Below are positions 1-7,600 of a DNA stretch of 13,128 nt, in pieces. Numbering within the stretch: position 1 is the stretch's first letter; each line of letters opens with the position of its first letter. The position numbers were made by a program, and so were the translations under genes. The notes beneath the pieces were generated by a model. It had not been told where the DNA came from. It searched no databases and saw only the letters and a program-made list of their open reading frames with translations. The stretch comes from Sedimentisphaerales bacterium. Lineage in GTDB: Bacteria > Planctomycetota > Phycisphaerae > Sedimentisphaerales > SM23-30. The stretch is taken from contig DAOWIP010000216.1 in assembly GCA_030640865.1 (NCBI GenBank), positions 1 through 13,128 of the forward strand. Reading direction: 5' to 3'.

Positions 1-482
1 ACGCCCGCAACCTGGGCGGGGACAACAGTCATAACGACCGTGGAAATTAGCGGCGCCGATGCGCCGGGGACACAGACGCCTACCCGCTGAACAGGATGAT
101 AGCGAATACCCAAATGAGCGCCGAAACAGGACCAGTCCGGTTGTTTTTTGACCTTGATCTGTTTCTGGTAGCTACGAACATTCTCAATGGCATCACGCAG
201 GGCGGCCAATAGGGTTTCGTCAAGTTGCCGGTGGGCTTGGCGCAACTGCTGTTCGGGGACGCGAAAGTCCTCCGGACTAATCTCGACCTTATCAAGATCG
301 GCTGTCAGTTGGGCGATCGCCTCGTCACCTTTCAGTCGTACTTTTTCCACGATTCGCCGAACCTGCTCTATGCGTTGACCATTTTCCAGTAACTCCCCTT
401 CCAGGCTCAGTTTTTTCCGAAGTGCCTGCCACTGTTGCCGGAAACCAGCTTGTTCTGTTTTTATTATTGTCAAAGCGGTCAT
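1..482 (-). CDS. hisD: Histidinol dehydrogenase, N-terminal part (cut by window edge)
   Basis: HisD catalyses the last two steps of histidine synthesis in the cytoplasm: NAD-dependent, zinc-dependent oxidation of L-histidinol to L-histidine. Reading from the ATG at 482 gives 160 open codons running off the left edge. The first part has the family's helical start (VRRIVEKVRLKGDEAIAQLT, about residues 43-62). The sequence PVQRVGVCVPGASAPLIST (about residues 129-147) followed by VVMTVVPAQVAGV matches the start of the HisD NAD-binding region, where E. coli has the similar PGGSAPLFSTVLM. The second glycine of the usual PGG is alanine here. HisD is normally about 430 residues, so some 270 are missing beyond the window; the zinc and catalytic His/Glu residues lie in that part and cannot be checked. 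There is no strong Shine-Dalgarno site, only GAAAG about 9 nt upstream. The gene follows feoB by 82 bp but has its own promoter-like sequence, so it need not belong to the iron operon. Confidence 0.88.
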   Translation of the reverse strand, partial: MTALTIIKTEQAGFRQQWQALRKKLSLEGELLENGQRIEQVRRIVEKVRLKGDEAIAQLTADLDKVEISPEDFRVPEQQLRQAHRQLDETLLAALRDAIENVRSYQKQIKVKKQPDWSCFGAHLGIRYHPVQRVGVCVPGASAPLISTVVMTVVPAQVAG

Positions 483-520
483 ATTTTCACTTTCGGAATG
501 GTTTTGCGAACAAAAGAAAT

Positions 521-548
521 ATTATATGCGGTCAGGGACAAGGGGCAA
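521..548 (-). promoter_or_regulatory. Candidate sigma70-type promoter for hisD
   Basis: On the minus strand TTGCCC (543-548) is followed after 16 nt by a perfect TATAAT (521-526). The predicted transcript would start near 514 and have a leader of about 30 nt before the hisD ATG at 482. The -10 box is perfect; the -35 matches 4 of 6. This is a pattern match only. Confidence 0.5.
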
Positions 549-564
549 CAAAAAATATAAGCGT

Positions 565-2706
565 TTAGCCGAGGCCGATATTCAAAAGGATGCCTGTCTG
601 ATACACAATAACGGTCAGCACGTAAGCGATGAGTGTCAGGCCGCCGAACTGAAACAGTGCCCATAGCCATGAACCGGTTTCCCGCCGGGTAATGGCTACC
701 GTGGCCATACAGGGGGTTGAGAGCAAACAAAAAAGCATAATACAAAACCCGATAAGCGGGTTATAATGTTTCTTTAAGGTATCACGCAGAGCCGGGGACT
801 GCCCGTCCGCTTCGCCCAGTGAATAGACGATTCCCATCTGGGCAACAAACAACTCCTTGGCCGGAAAGGCGCCCACCAAAGCGGTGCCGATTTTCCAGTC
901 GAAACCCATCGGTTTAATTACCGGCGCAAGGCACCGGCCGAGGCGGCCTGTAAAGGAATAACGCAGGGCCGCCTCCTGTGCCTGTTCGCCGGAAAGTCCC
1001 TCAAGCTGCTCGGCTGGTACCTGGGGGAATACCGCCAGCGCCCACATAATAACTGAAAAAGCCAGAATAATCGTTCCGGCCTTACGCAAATAAAGCCATG
1101 TTCGCTGCCAGATATGAATCAGTACCGCCCTTAAAGTGGGGATTCGATAGGGAGGCAGTTCCATAACGAACGGCGAAGGGGACCCCCTGAAAATGGTCGA
1201 ACGTAGCAGCTTGGCACAAATAACCGCTACCACAATCCCGATGATATAAAGCGAATACATCACCATTGCCTGCCGGTCCGGGGCAAAAAAGGCGGGGATT
1301 ATCAGCATATATATCGGCAGCCGCGCACCACAACTCATCAAAGGCAATACCAACAGAGTTGTGAACCGGTCCCGGCGGTTGTCCAGTATCCGTGTTCCCA
1401 TTATTCCCGGCACCGAACAGCCGAACCCGGTCAGCATAGGTATGAAACTTTTGCCGTGCAGGCCCACCCACTTCATCAGTCGATCCATAATAAACGCGGC
1501 GCGGGACATATAGCCGGTGTCTTCCAGTAGCGTAATGGCGGCAAAGAGTAAAACAATATTAGGCACAAAAACAAGAACGCCACCTACTCCACCGATAATC
1601 CCGTCAATAACCAATGATCGCAAGGCTGGGACATAGGCATCGGACCAATGTCGGCCGATCAGGTCGGCAAGGCCTTCTATAGCCGATTCGATCCAGCCCA
1701 TCGGCGCTTCCCCGACAGTAAAGACCAGCCAAAAGGTAAGGTACATCAAAACCGCAAAGATCGGTAAGCCCAACACTCTGTTGGTCAGTACCTTATCGAA
1801 CTTATCGGTCAGGTTCATACGGGACTGGGGTGTTTGGCGGATAACGGCCAGTGATACACCGCGAACATAACCGTAACGCTGCTCGGCGATGATTGTTTCA
1901 GGGTCCTCGCCAAACATTTCCGTTAGTCTCTTGCGGCTGCGCTCCACCTGTTCAGATACTGCACGGCGAGTCCGGCTGTCATGAAGACTCCGTAGTACTT
2001 CTTTATCGTTTTCCAGCAGCTTAATCGCCACCCAATGGGGCGAAGTTGCCATACATAAAGAATTATCCAGACCAGCCCGGCTGTTTTGCAGCGCATCTCT
2101 GCGTTCGATAATCGGATGTGTGATTTTTTCCAGTTCGGTTTCGATCTCCCGGCCGTAATGGATCGGAGGACTCTGGGGCCTGTCCCACTTGCCAGTGGCC
2201 ACTTCAATAACCGCTTCGATAAGCTGTCTTATCCCCCTCTTTCGGGTGCCGACAGTGGGTACGACCGGAGCACCGAGGTCCTGGCTTAAAAGCGCCAAGT
2301 CAACATCGACACCTTTCTTCTTCATCTCGTCGGCCATGTTCAGGTCGATCACCATGGCCGCGCCGAGTTCCTTTAACTGGGTCGTCAGATAAAGATTGCG
2401 TTCAAGATTGGAACCGTCCACCACATTTAATACGACATCGGGCTGTTCCCTGATGATAAAATTGCGGGCGACTATCTCCTCGATCGAATAGGCGGTCAGT
2501 GAATAGGTCCCCGGCAGATCGACAAACCTGATGGTGTATTGACCATGCTGAAGAATTCCTTCTTTGGTTTCAACAGTAACACCACCATAGTTGCCCACCT
2601 TCTGATTGGCGCCGGTCAAACAATTAAAGATAGTCGTCTTACCGGAATTGGGATTGCCGGTTACCGCTACGGTTATTGTTTGCTTCAGATGTGATTGTGT
2701 ATTCAC
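565..2706 (-). CDS. feoB: Ferrous iron transport protein B (FeoB)
   Basis: FeoB is the inner-membrane Fe2+ uptake protein with a cytoplasmic GTPase domain. The 713 residues are slightly shorter than E. coli FeoB (773). The G protein motifs are in order: G1 GNPNSGKTT (17-25), G2 GVTVE (42-46), G3 DLPG (63-66), G4 NMAD (123-126) and a G5-like VGTRKRG (152-158). A helical GDI-like segment follows (about 170-295), then the membrane part from about residue 310. The membrane part has both Gate regions: FGCSVPGIM with its conserved cysteine, then FPAKELF. A further STPCMATV lies near the C-terminus. The start is 42 bp after the feoA stop, and a REP-like hairpin fills most of that gap. AGGG about 9 nt upstream is a weak ribosome site. 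No feoC-like gene follows. The gene looks intact and functional. Confidence 0.97.
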   Translation of the reverse strand: MNTQSHLKQTITVAVTGNPNSGKTTIFNCLTGANQKVGNYGGVTVETKEGILQHGQYTIRFVDLPGTYSLTAYSIEEIVARNFIIREQPDVVLNVVDGSNLERNLYLTTQLKELGAAMVIDLNMADEMKKKGVDVDLALLSQDLGAPVVPTVGTRKRGIRQLIEAVIEVATGKWDRPQSPPIHYGREIETELEKITHPIIERRDALQNSRAGLDNSLCMATSPHWVAIKLLENDKEVLRSLHDSRTRRAVSEQVERSRKRLTEMFGEDPETIIAEQRYGYVRGVSLAVIRQTPQSRMNLTDKFDKVLTNRVLGLPIFAVLMYLTFWLVFTVGEAPMGWIESAIEGLADLIGRHWSDAYVPALRSLVIDGIIGGVGGVLVFVPNIVLLFAAITLLEDTGYMSRAAFIMDRLMKWVGLHGKSFIPMLTGFGCSVPGIMGTRILDNRRDRFTTLLVLPLMSCGARLPIYMLIIPAFFAPDRQAMVMYSLYIIGIVVAVICAKLLRSTIFRGSPSPFVMELPPYRIPTLRAVLIHIWQRTWLYLRKAGTIILAFSVIMWALAVFPQVPAEQLEGLSGEQAQEAALRYSFTGRLGRCLAPVIKPMGFDWKIGTALVGAFPAKELFVAQMGIVYSLGEADGQSPALRDTLKKHYNPLIGFCIMLFCLLSTPCMATVAITRRETGSWLWALFQFGGLTLIAYVLTVIVYQTGILLNIGLG

Positions 2707-2722
2707 TAATTACCCTGTTTAG

Positions 2723-2752
2723 TCAGACAGCATGGGCTGAAGCCCATCCTAC
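2723..2752 (-). repeat. REP-like hairpin, copy 1 (feoA-feoB gap)
   Basis: On the minus strand this reads GTAG, then GATGGGC, TTCA, GCCCAT, then GCTGTCTGA: a 6-bp ATGGGC/GCCCAT stem with a 4-nt loop. It matches copy 2 (3023-3052) at 28 of 30 positions. A GTAG tetranucleotide 5' of a hairpin is the known hallmark of REP elements recognised by RAYT (TnpA-REP) transposases; no such transposase is in the window. The TAG of the GTAG is the feoA stop codon, and the element ends 16 nt before the feoB ATG, so it may influence message stability or feoB translation. Confidence 0.75.
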
Positions 2753-2985
2753 ATGTCTTCAATAATTATGTCGCGGGCTTCCCCGTGTCGCAGGCTTATA
2801 TGGTATCCTTTAACGATATACTCAGCCGGGTCAGCCAGCGGCGCCAGTTTTACTTTTTCGATTATTTCGCCTTTAATCAGCCCCATCTCCAGCAGTCGTT
2901 TTTTAAACGGACTTTTGCCGCGGATTCGCACGATTCTACCCTTGCCTCCATCCACAAGCTCGCATAAAGATATTTCCTTATTCAT
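2749..2985 (-). CDS. feoA: Ferrous iron transport protein A (FeoA)
   Basis: FeoA is a small cytoplasmic SH3-like protein needed for FeoB-dependent Fe2+ uptake, thought to bind FeoB. From the ATG at 2985 it is 78 residues, close to the family norm of about 75. It shows the core pattern GKGRIVRIRG, then RLLEMGLIKGE, a variable strand, and ISLRHGEARDIIIEDM. A longer reading would begin at the ATG at 3033, but that ATG lies inside REP-like copy 2 and adds 16 residues unlike FeoA. The 2985 start also has GCGAG just upstream, so it is preferred. The stop codon lies in REP-like copy 1. It is the second gene of the operon, 85 bp after the regulator, whose own C-terminal domain has the same fold signature. 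Confidence 0.95.
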   Translation of the reverse strand: MNKEISLCELVDGGKGRIVRIRGKSPFKKRLLEMGLIKGEIIEKVKLAPLADPAEYIVKGYHISLRHGEARDIIIEDM

Positions 2986-3022
2986 ATTTTCTCGCTTGGG
3001 AGTTGAATCCGCCCATCGAAAA

Positions 3023-3052
3023 TCAGACGGCATGGGCTAAAGCCCATCCTAC
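3023..3052 (-). repeat. REP-like hairpin, copy 2 (regulator-feoA gap)
   Basis: Same orientation and layout as copy 1: GTAG, GATGGGC, TTTA, GCCCAT, GCCGTCTGA on the minus strand. It differs from copy 1 at two positions, one of them in the loop. It lies between the regulator stop (3071) and the feoA start (2985), exactly 300 bp from copy 1, so feoA is bracketed by two direct copies. Confidence 0.75.
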
Positions 3053-3070
3053 GTAACTCATTAAATGTAT

Positions 3071-4372
3071 TTATGGTGCGGCTGTCCGGTCGGCAGTATG
3101 GCGATGACGGCGACGGCGATGGTGTGGGGAAAGCTCGGTGGTATCAGGCGGAACAGGTACTATCCTGATCTTTTTGGACGTGGCCCGATCGAGCATCAAT
3201 CGAGTCGAACCGGCCACAACAATAATACTATCTCCGCAACAATCGTCACTAATTACCTGGACGAGAGTACCGGGGTTCAGCCCCATATCAGATATTCTGT
3301 TTTTCGTTTGCCTGTCGGCCACGATTCGTACTATCTCGACCTTCTCATCGGCAAGGCATTCGTTCAGATTACGGGTTTTGGCCTCCAGCTTGATACAATC
3401 GTGGCATACGCCGTAAATATTGAGCGAGTGCCTGAGCATACGGAAGTCGGCCCGACGGGCGTTTTCTTCCTGCAGCCGTTCAATCCTCGGATCGAAGAAT
3501 TCGATTATCGCTCCACATTTGACACAAAACATATGGTCGTGATGCGATTCCGGGTGCAGGTGCTCATAATATATCTGGTCTTTGAACGAAAAGGCACGGG
3601 CAATCTTGTGTTCGCACAGGATTCCCAGAACCCTTTCGGTTGCCTCCCTTGTTACATTGGGATCGATCTTGTGGGTATATTTATACAGACTATCCAGGGT
3701 TTGATGCTTTTCCGTGGACAGGAATGTGCCGGCTATCGTCAGTTCCAGGGGAGATAAGGGATGTCCCCCTTCTTTCTGAACCAGCTTGAGTCTGGTGAGG
3801 ATTTTCTTGTCACGGTCCTTGGTAACTTTTGGCAGGGCCTGATTGTCGGATTCCCGCGGTGATGGAACGGCGGCCTTGTCCTGCAAGTGATTGATACATT
3901 CGGAAATGCACTGGGAGCAATTTTCCTGCAACCGGCCCTGCTGACAGAATACGCCGAACCCCTTCATCCATTCGCGGCCGGCACGGGGACAATTTTCCAG
4001 AAAACCCTCAAACTGTTTCATTCGCTGGAGCACTTCTTTATCAAGGACATGCTCCATACGACAGGCATTAGCCTCGGCGACTTTTTCATTGACGGCCAAT
4101 ACATCAGTCAGGAAGCCTTTTATTGCCTGATGTCGCTGAGCCACACGACGGCCGAACTTACGGCCCTTTTCGGTCAGGGTAATGGCTTCATAAGGTGTAT
4201 AATTGATCAGTCCCTTTTTCGATAATTGGTTCAGTGCCCAGGACACGCTGCTTTTACCGACCCCAAGATGCTCGGCGATATGGTTGGCATGGGCCATAGG
4301 CTTGTCCTGACAGAGCTGGTAAATAGCCTCGATATAGTCTTCCAAACTGGGACTTAACGTATTTTCTGCCAT
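3071..4372 (-). CDS. Fused DtxR-Fur-FeoA-domain metal-dependent regulator
   Basis: Probable iron-responsive DNA-binding repressor of the feo operon, 433 residues. Residues 1-125 look like DtxR/MntR: EDYIEAIYQL (11-20), a winged helix with SSVSWALNQLSKKGLI (41-56), and a dimerization/metal region with H81 and ACRMEHVL (103-110). C104, E107 and H108 align with the DtxR primary site C102, E105, H106; D12 aligns with MntR D8. Residues 126-165 carry C128, C143, C152, C155 and C159. Residues about 190-330 are Fur-like: HHDHMFCVKCG (277-287), E291, RHSLNIYGVCHDC (314-326), giving two CxxC pairs for structural zinc. The expected Fur recognition helix ATVYR is replaced by EATER. Residues about 338-407 match FeoA (RISDMGLNPGTLV), followed by a His/Arg-rich tail. 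Ordinary DtxR proteins are 140-230 residues and Fur about 140. It is the first gene of the operon. No clear Shine-Dalgarno site precedes the ATG. Domain calls are by eye; the in vivo metal and DNA targets are unknown. Confidence 0.88.
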   Translation of the reverse strand: MAENTLSPSLEDYIEAIYQLCQDKPMAHANHIAEHLGVGKSSVSWALNQLSKKGLINYTPYEAITLTEKGRKFGRRVAQRHQAIKGFLTDVLAVNEKVAEANACRMEHVLDKEVLQRMKQFEGFLENCPRAGREWMKGFGVFCQQGRLQENCSQCISECINHLQDKAAVPSPRESDNQALPKVTKDRDKKILTRLKLVQKEGGHPLSPLELTIAGTFLSTEKHQTLDSLYKYTHKIDPNVTREATERVLGILCEHKIARAFSFKDQIYYEHLHPESHHDHMFCVKCGAIIEFFDPRIERLQEENARRADFRMLRHSLNIYGVCHDCIKLEAKTRNLNECLADEKVEIVRIVADRQTKNRISDMGLNPGTLVQVISDDCCGDSIIVVAGSTRLMLDRATSKKIRIVPVPPDTTELSPHHRRRRHRHTADRTAAP

Positions 4373-4451
4373 AAGGTTATGTTCTTTTTGTTAGCGTTGC
4401 GATTCATCGCGTGGCCCGGAATCAATAAATGGGTATTGACAACACACATAA

Positions 4452-4480
4452 ATTGTACGAAGTGTCGAACTTTTTGTCAA
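4452..4480 (-). promoter_or_regulatory. Promoter of the regulator-feoA-feoB operon
   Basis: On the minus strand a perfect TTGACA (4475-4480) is followed after exactly 17 nt by TACAAT (4452-4457, 5 of 6). The transcript would begin near 4445, with a leader of about 70 nt before the regulator ATG at 4372. The box quality predicts a strong promoter that needs repression, which fits the first gene encoding a repressor. Confidence 0.75.
4455..4470. promoter_or_regulatory. Candidate operator palindrome in the feo promoter
   Basis: GTACGA AGTG TCGAAC is an imperfect inverted repeat: two 6-nt arms with one mismatch around 4 nt. It overlaps the -10 box and half the spacer, a position where a bound repressor would block RNA polymerase. 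It does not resemble the classical Fur box or the corynebacterial DtxR box. It is the best candidate site for the fused regulator, but this is inference from position only. Confidence 0.4.
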
Positions 4481-4577
4481 GCAATATCCCACCGGCTGCC
4501 ACCTCCGCGTAATTCGTAGTTTCCTCTTTTTTTCTGTCTTCTCTCTTTCTCACAACCCACCACCCACAACTCACTCA

Positions 4578-4606
4578 TTGACAATCGTCGGCATATAATG
4601 TAAAAT
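4578..4606 (+). promoter_or_regulatory. Promoter of the GLUG-repeat protein gene
   Basis: TTGACA (4578-4583) is followed after 17 nt by TAAAAT (4601-4606, 5 of 6). The leader would be about 78 nt. A second -10-like TATAAT at 4594-4599 is too close to this -35 to pair with it. Confidence 0.65.
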
Positions 4607-4677
4607 AATAAAAATGTTTAGGAATTTGCATTTTGGTGGGATTTACAGGATAAAATAGGGCCAACGGGGTAATCCAA

Positions 4678-4684
4678 AGGAGGG
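4678..4684 (+). promoter_or_regulatory. Strong Shine-Dalgarno site, decides the GLUG gene start
   Basis: AGGAGGG lies 6 nt before the ATG at 4691 but only 3 nt before the in-frame GTG at 4688. The ATG is therefore the likelier start. It is the best ribosome site in the window; most other genes here lack a clear one. Confidence 0.75.
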
Positions 4685-4690
4685 TTCGTG

Positions 4691-7600
4691 ATGAGAAAGA
4701 CAGCTTACTTTATCATTTCAATGGTTTTACTTTGTCCGTGCTTTACTTTCGCGGCAGGTGGTAATCTGCCCGGCAGCGGGACTGAGGCTGATCCGTACCG
4801 AATCGAAGACCGGGCGGATTTTGACGCGTTTGCCGACCCGGCCAACGCATCGACTTATTGGTCCGGTGGTATTCATACAAAACTGACGTGTGATCTTGAT
4901 CTGTCGGGTGATGTATTCGAGACGGCTGTTATTGCACCGGACACGGATTCCACCAGCGGCGGTTTTCAGGGAACAAGTTTTACCGGCAAATTTGACGGCG
5001 ACGACCATACGATTAGTAATCTGACCATAGATACCGGCGGAGCGAACAATGATTATCTTGGCCTGTTCGGCAAAATTGGCCCAAGTGGCCAGGTAAGAAA
5101 CCTCGGCCTCGAAGACGGCGCAGTAACTGGTGGATTTTATGACTTCCATCTTGGCGGCCTGGTAGGAGCAAACCGCGGCAGTATCACGAACTGCTACGCC
5201 ACCTGCGTAGTTACTGGTAGAGATTGTAGCTACTATCTTGGCGGCCTGGTGGGATACAGCTATGAGGGCAGCAGCATCTCGAACTGCTACGCCACCGGCG
5301 CAGTTACTGGTATAGCGAATTGCGGATATCTTGGTGGTTTGGTAGGGTGTAGTGATGGCAACATCTCGAACTGCTATTCCACCGGTGATGTCAGCGGTAA
5401 TGACTATATCGGCGGTTTGGTGGGAAAAAACCGTGGAATTGTCATGGACTGCTATTCTACCGGTGATGTCAGCGGTCATGAACGTGTCGGCGGCTTGGTG
5501 GGGTTTATAGTGGGATATGATGAATGCTGTATTGTGTCGAATTGTTTCTGGGACACTGATACGCAGACCCACGGCATAACCAGGAGTATTGGTGAAGCCT
5601 ACGGCGCCGTTACCAATGTGGAAGGGCTTACTACCGGCCAAATGCAGACAAAGTGTACGTTTACCTATGTCGGCTGGGATTTTACTGGTGAGACAGTTAA
5701 CGGTATAGAAGATTTGTGGCGAATGCCGCATGGGGGCGGCTATCCGATCTTGTCGTGGCAACGGGACATCCCCGGCGATTTTGCCGGCTCTTATGGCGTG
5801 GATTTGATTGATTATTCGTACTTTTCAGGGTATTGGATGAATGATAATTGCAGCGAGGTCAACGACTACTGCGACGGTACGGATATTGACTTCTCCGGAG
5901 CGGTGGATATAGCGGATTTAGAGATATTATTTGTCCATTGGCTCAAGGGGGAAGAGATAGCGGAATGCAGGTACGGCGGGGGGACGGGTGATCCGTGCGA
6001 ACCGTATTTGATTTCCGATCCATGTCATTTGGACTACCTCGGCTTTTACCCGTGCGACTGGGGCAAGAGCTTCCGGCTGACGGCGGATATTGATATGAGT
6101 GGCTACAGCTACGAAAAGGCCCTGATTGCACCTGACAGGTTTTCCAGCGACGGCTTTCAGGGAACAAGTTTTACCGGCGAATTTGACGGCGACGGCCATG
6201 TCATCAGTAACCTGACCATAGATACCAGCGGAGCGGACAATGATTATCTCGGACTGTTCGGCCAAATCGACCCAGGCGGCCAAGTAAGAAAACTCGGCCT
6301 CGAAAACGGCGCAGTCACCGGTGCATATGGAAGCAGGTATCTTGGCGGCCTTGTGGGGAAAAACTACGGCAGTCTCATTAACTGCTACGCCACCGGCGAT
6401 GTCATTGGTAATTCCTCTGTCGGTGGCCTGGTGGGAAACAACTACAATGGCAGTATCATAAACTGCTATGCCACCAGCGCAGTCACCAGTGTAAAGCATG
6501 GCTGGTGTCTTGGCGGCCTTGTGGGATACAACTACACAGGCAGTATCATAGACTGCTACGCCATCGGTGCCGTCAACATTGGAGATGGAGGCTACTATCT
6601 TGGCGGCTTGGTAGGATCAAGAGACAGTGGCGATATTACGGGCTGTTTCTGGGATGGTGATACATCGGGGTTGTGCTATAGCGCCGGCGGATGGAAAAAG
6701 AGTACCACAGAGATGATGAGTGCGGAAACCTATATCGGCTGGAATGACGGTTCATGGGTCATAGATGAAGGGAATGACTATCCTCACCTGTCATGGGAGA
6801 AGGCGGCCCAGGGATTGCCGAACATCACCACAGATTACCCCGAACGGACATATCCCGGCAACGGGCAAGACCAGCCCTTCGAACTGGATAGCAGCGAGGA
6901 CATTGTCTGTATGTCTTTGCGACAAGTGGATTGGGACAAGAATTTTATCGTAACCAGCGATATCGATATGTCTTCTGTAACGGATTATTATCCAGTAAGT
7001 GGTTTTTTCGGATATATAGATGGGTCAGGCCAAAGGATTATGAACCTGACCGTTGAACCTGATGTAATCGGAAATAGATGCTTGCTTGGTTTCATAGGCA
7101 AGCTTAGCTCTTCCGGTCGTATAGATAACCTTGTTCTGGAAAATGTCAATATAAACGGCAAGGATTATTCATACTATCTTGGCGGCCTGGTGGGAAAAAA
7201 CTACGGGAGTGTTACGGACTGCTATGCCACCAGCGTAGTCACCAGTGGAGATTATGGCGGGTGTCTTGGCGGCCTGATGGGGAAAAACTACGGGAGTGTT
7301 AAGGATTGCTATACCACCGGCGTAGTCACCAGTGGAGATTATGGCGGGGGCCTTGGCGGCCTGGTGGGATATAATATGGATGGCAGTGTATCGGACTGTT
7401 ATTCAACCGGCAGTGTCAGCGGTAATGACTATCTCGGCGGCCTGGTGGGGTATAATATGGATGGCAGTGTATCGGACTGCTATTCAACCGGCAGTGTCAG
7501 CGGTGATGACTGTGTCGGTGGCTTGGTTGGGCATAATAGGTACAGTAGCGGCAACATATCGAACTGCTATTCTACCGGCGATGTCAGCGGTGTTTCCAAT

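Larger units (their letters stand above)
4373..4690. other. Divergent intergenic region between regulator and GLUG gene
   Basis: This gene-free stretch holds two back-to-back promoters, one for the iron operon (minus, 4452-4480) and one for the GLUG protein (plus, 4578-4606). A pyrimidine-rich tract of C and T on the plus strand lies between them (about 4510-4560). No open reading frame of note and no RNA gene could be recognised. A short GCGA/TCGC hairpin lies in the regulator leader at about 4410-4421; its meaning is unclear. Confidence 0.6.

Noticed and set aside
2986..3033. Upstream ATG that would lengthen FeoA by 16 residues
   Set aside because: The ATG lies in the REP-like repeat and the extra residues are foreign to FeoA; the 2985 start fits family length.
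3065..3757. 230-codon open frame on the plus strand opposite the regulator
   Set aside because: It is antisense to a frame with clear DtxR, Fur and FeoA motifs and has no recognisable domain or ribosome site.
4373..4480. Classical Fur box or corynebacterial DtxR box upstream of the regulator
   Set aside because: Looked for on both strands; nothing close to either consensus was seen.
4727..5761. 344-codon open frame on the minus strand inside the GLUG gene
   Set aside because: Its repeats merely mirror the GLUG repeats on the other strand; it has no promoter or ribosome site. The same holds for 5927-6499.
7181..7516. CRISPR-like regular repeats
   Set aside because: The units are in-frame protein repeats without unique spacers, part of a long coding sequence.
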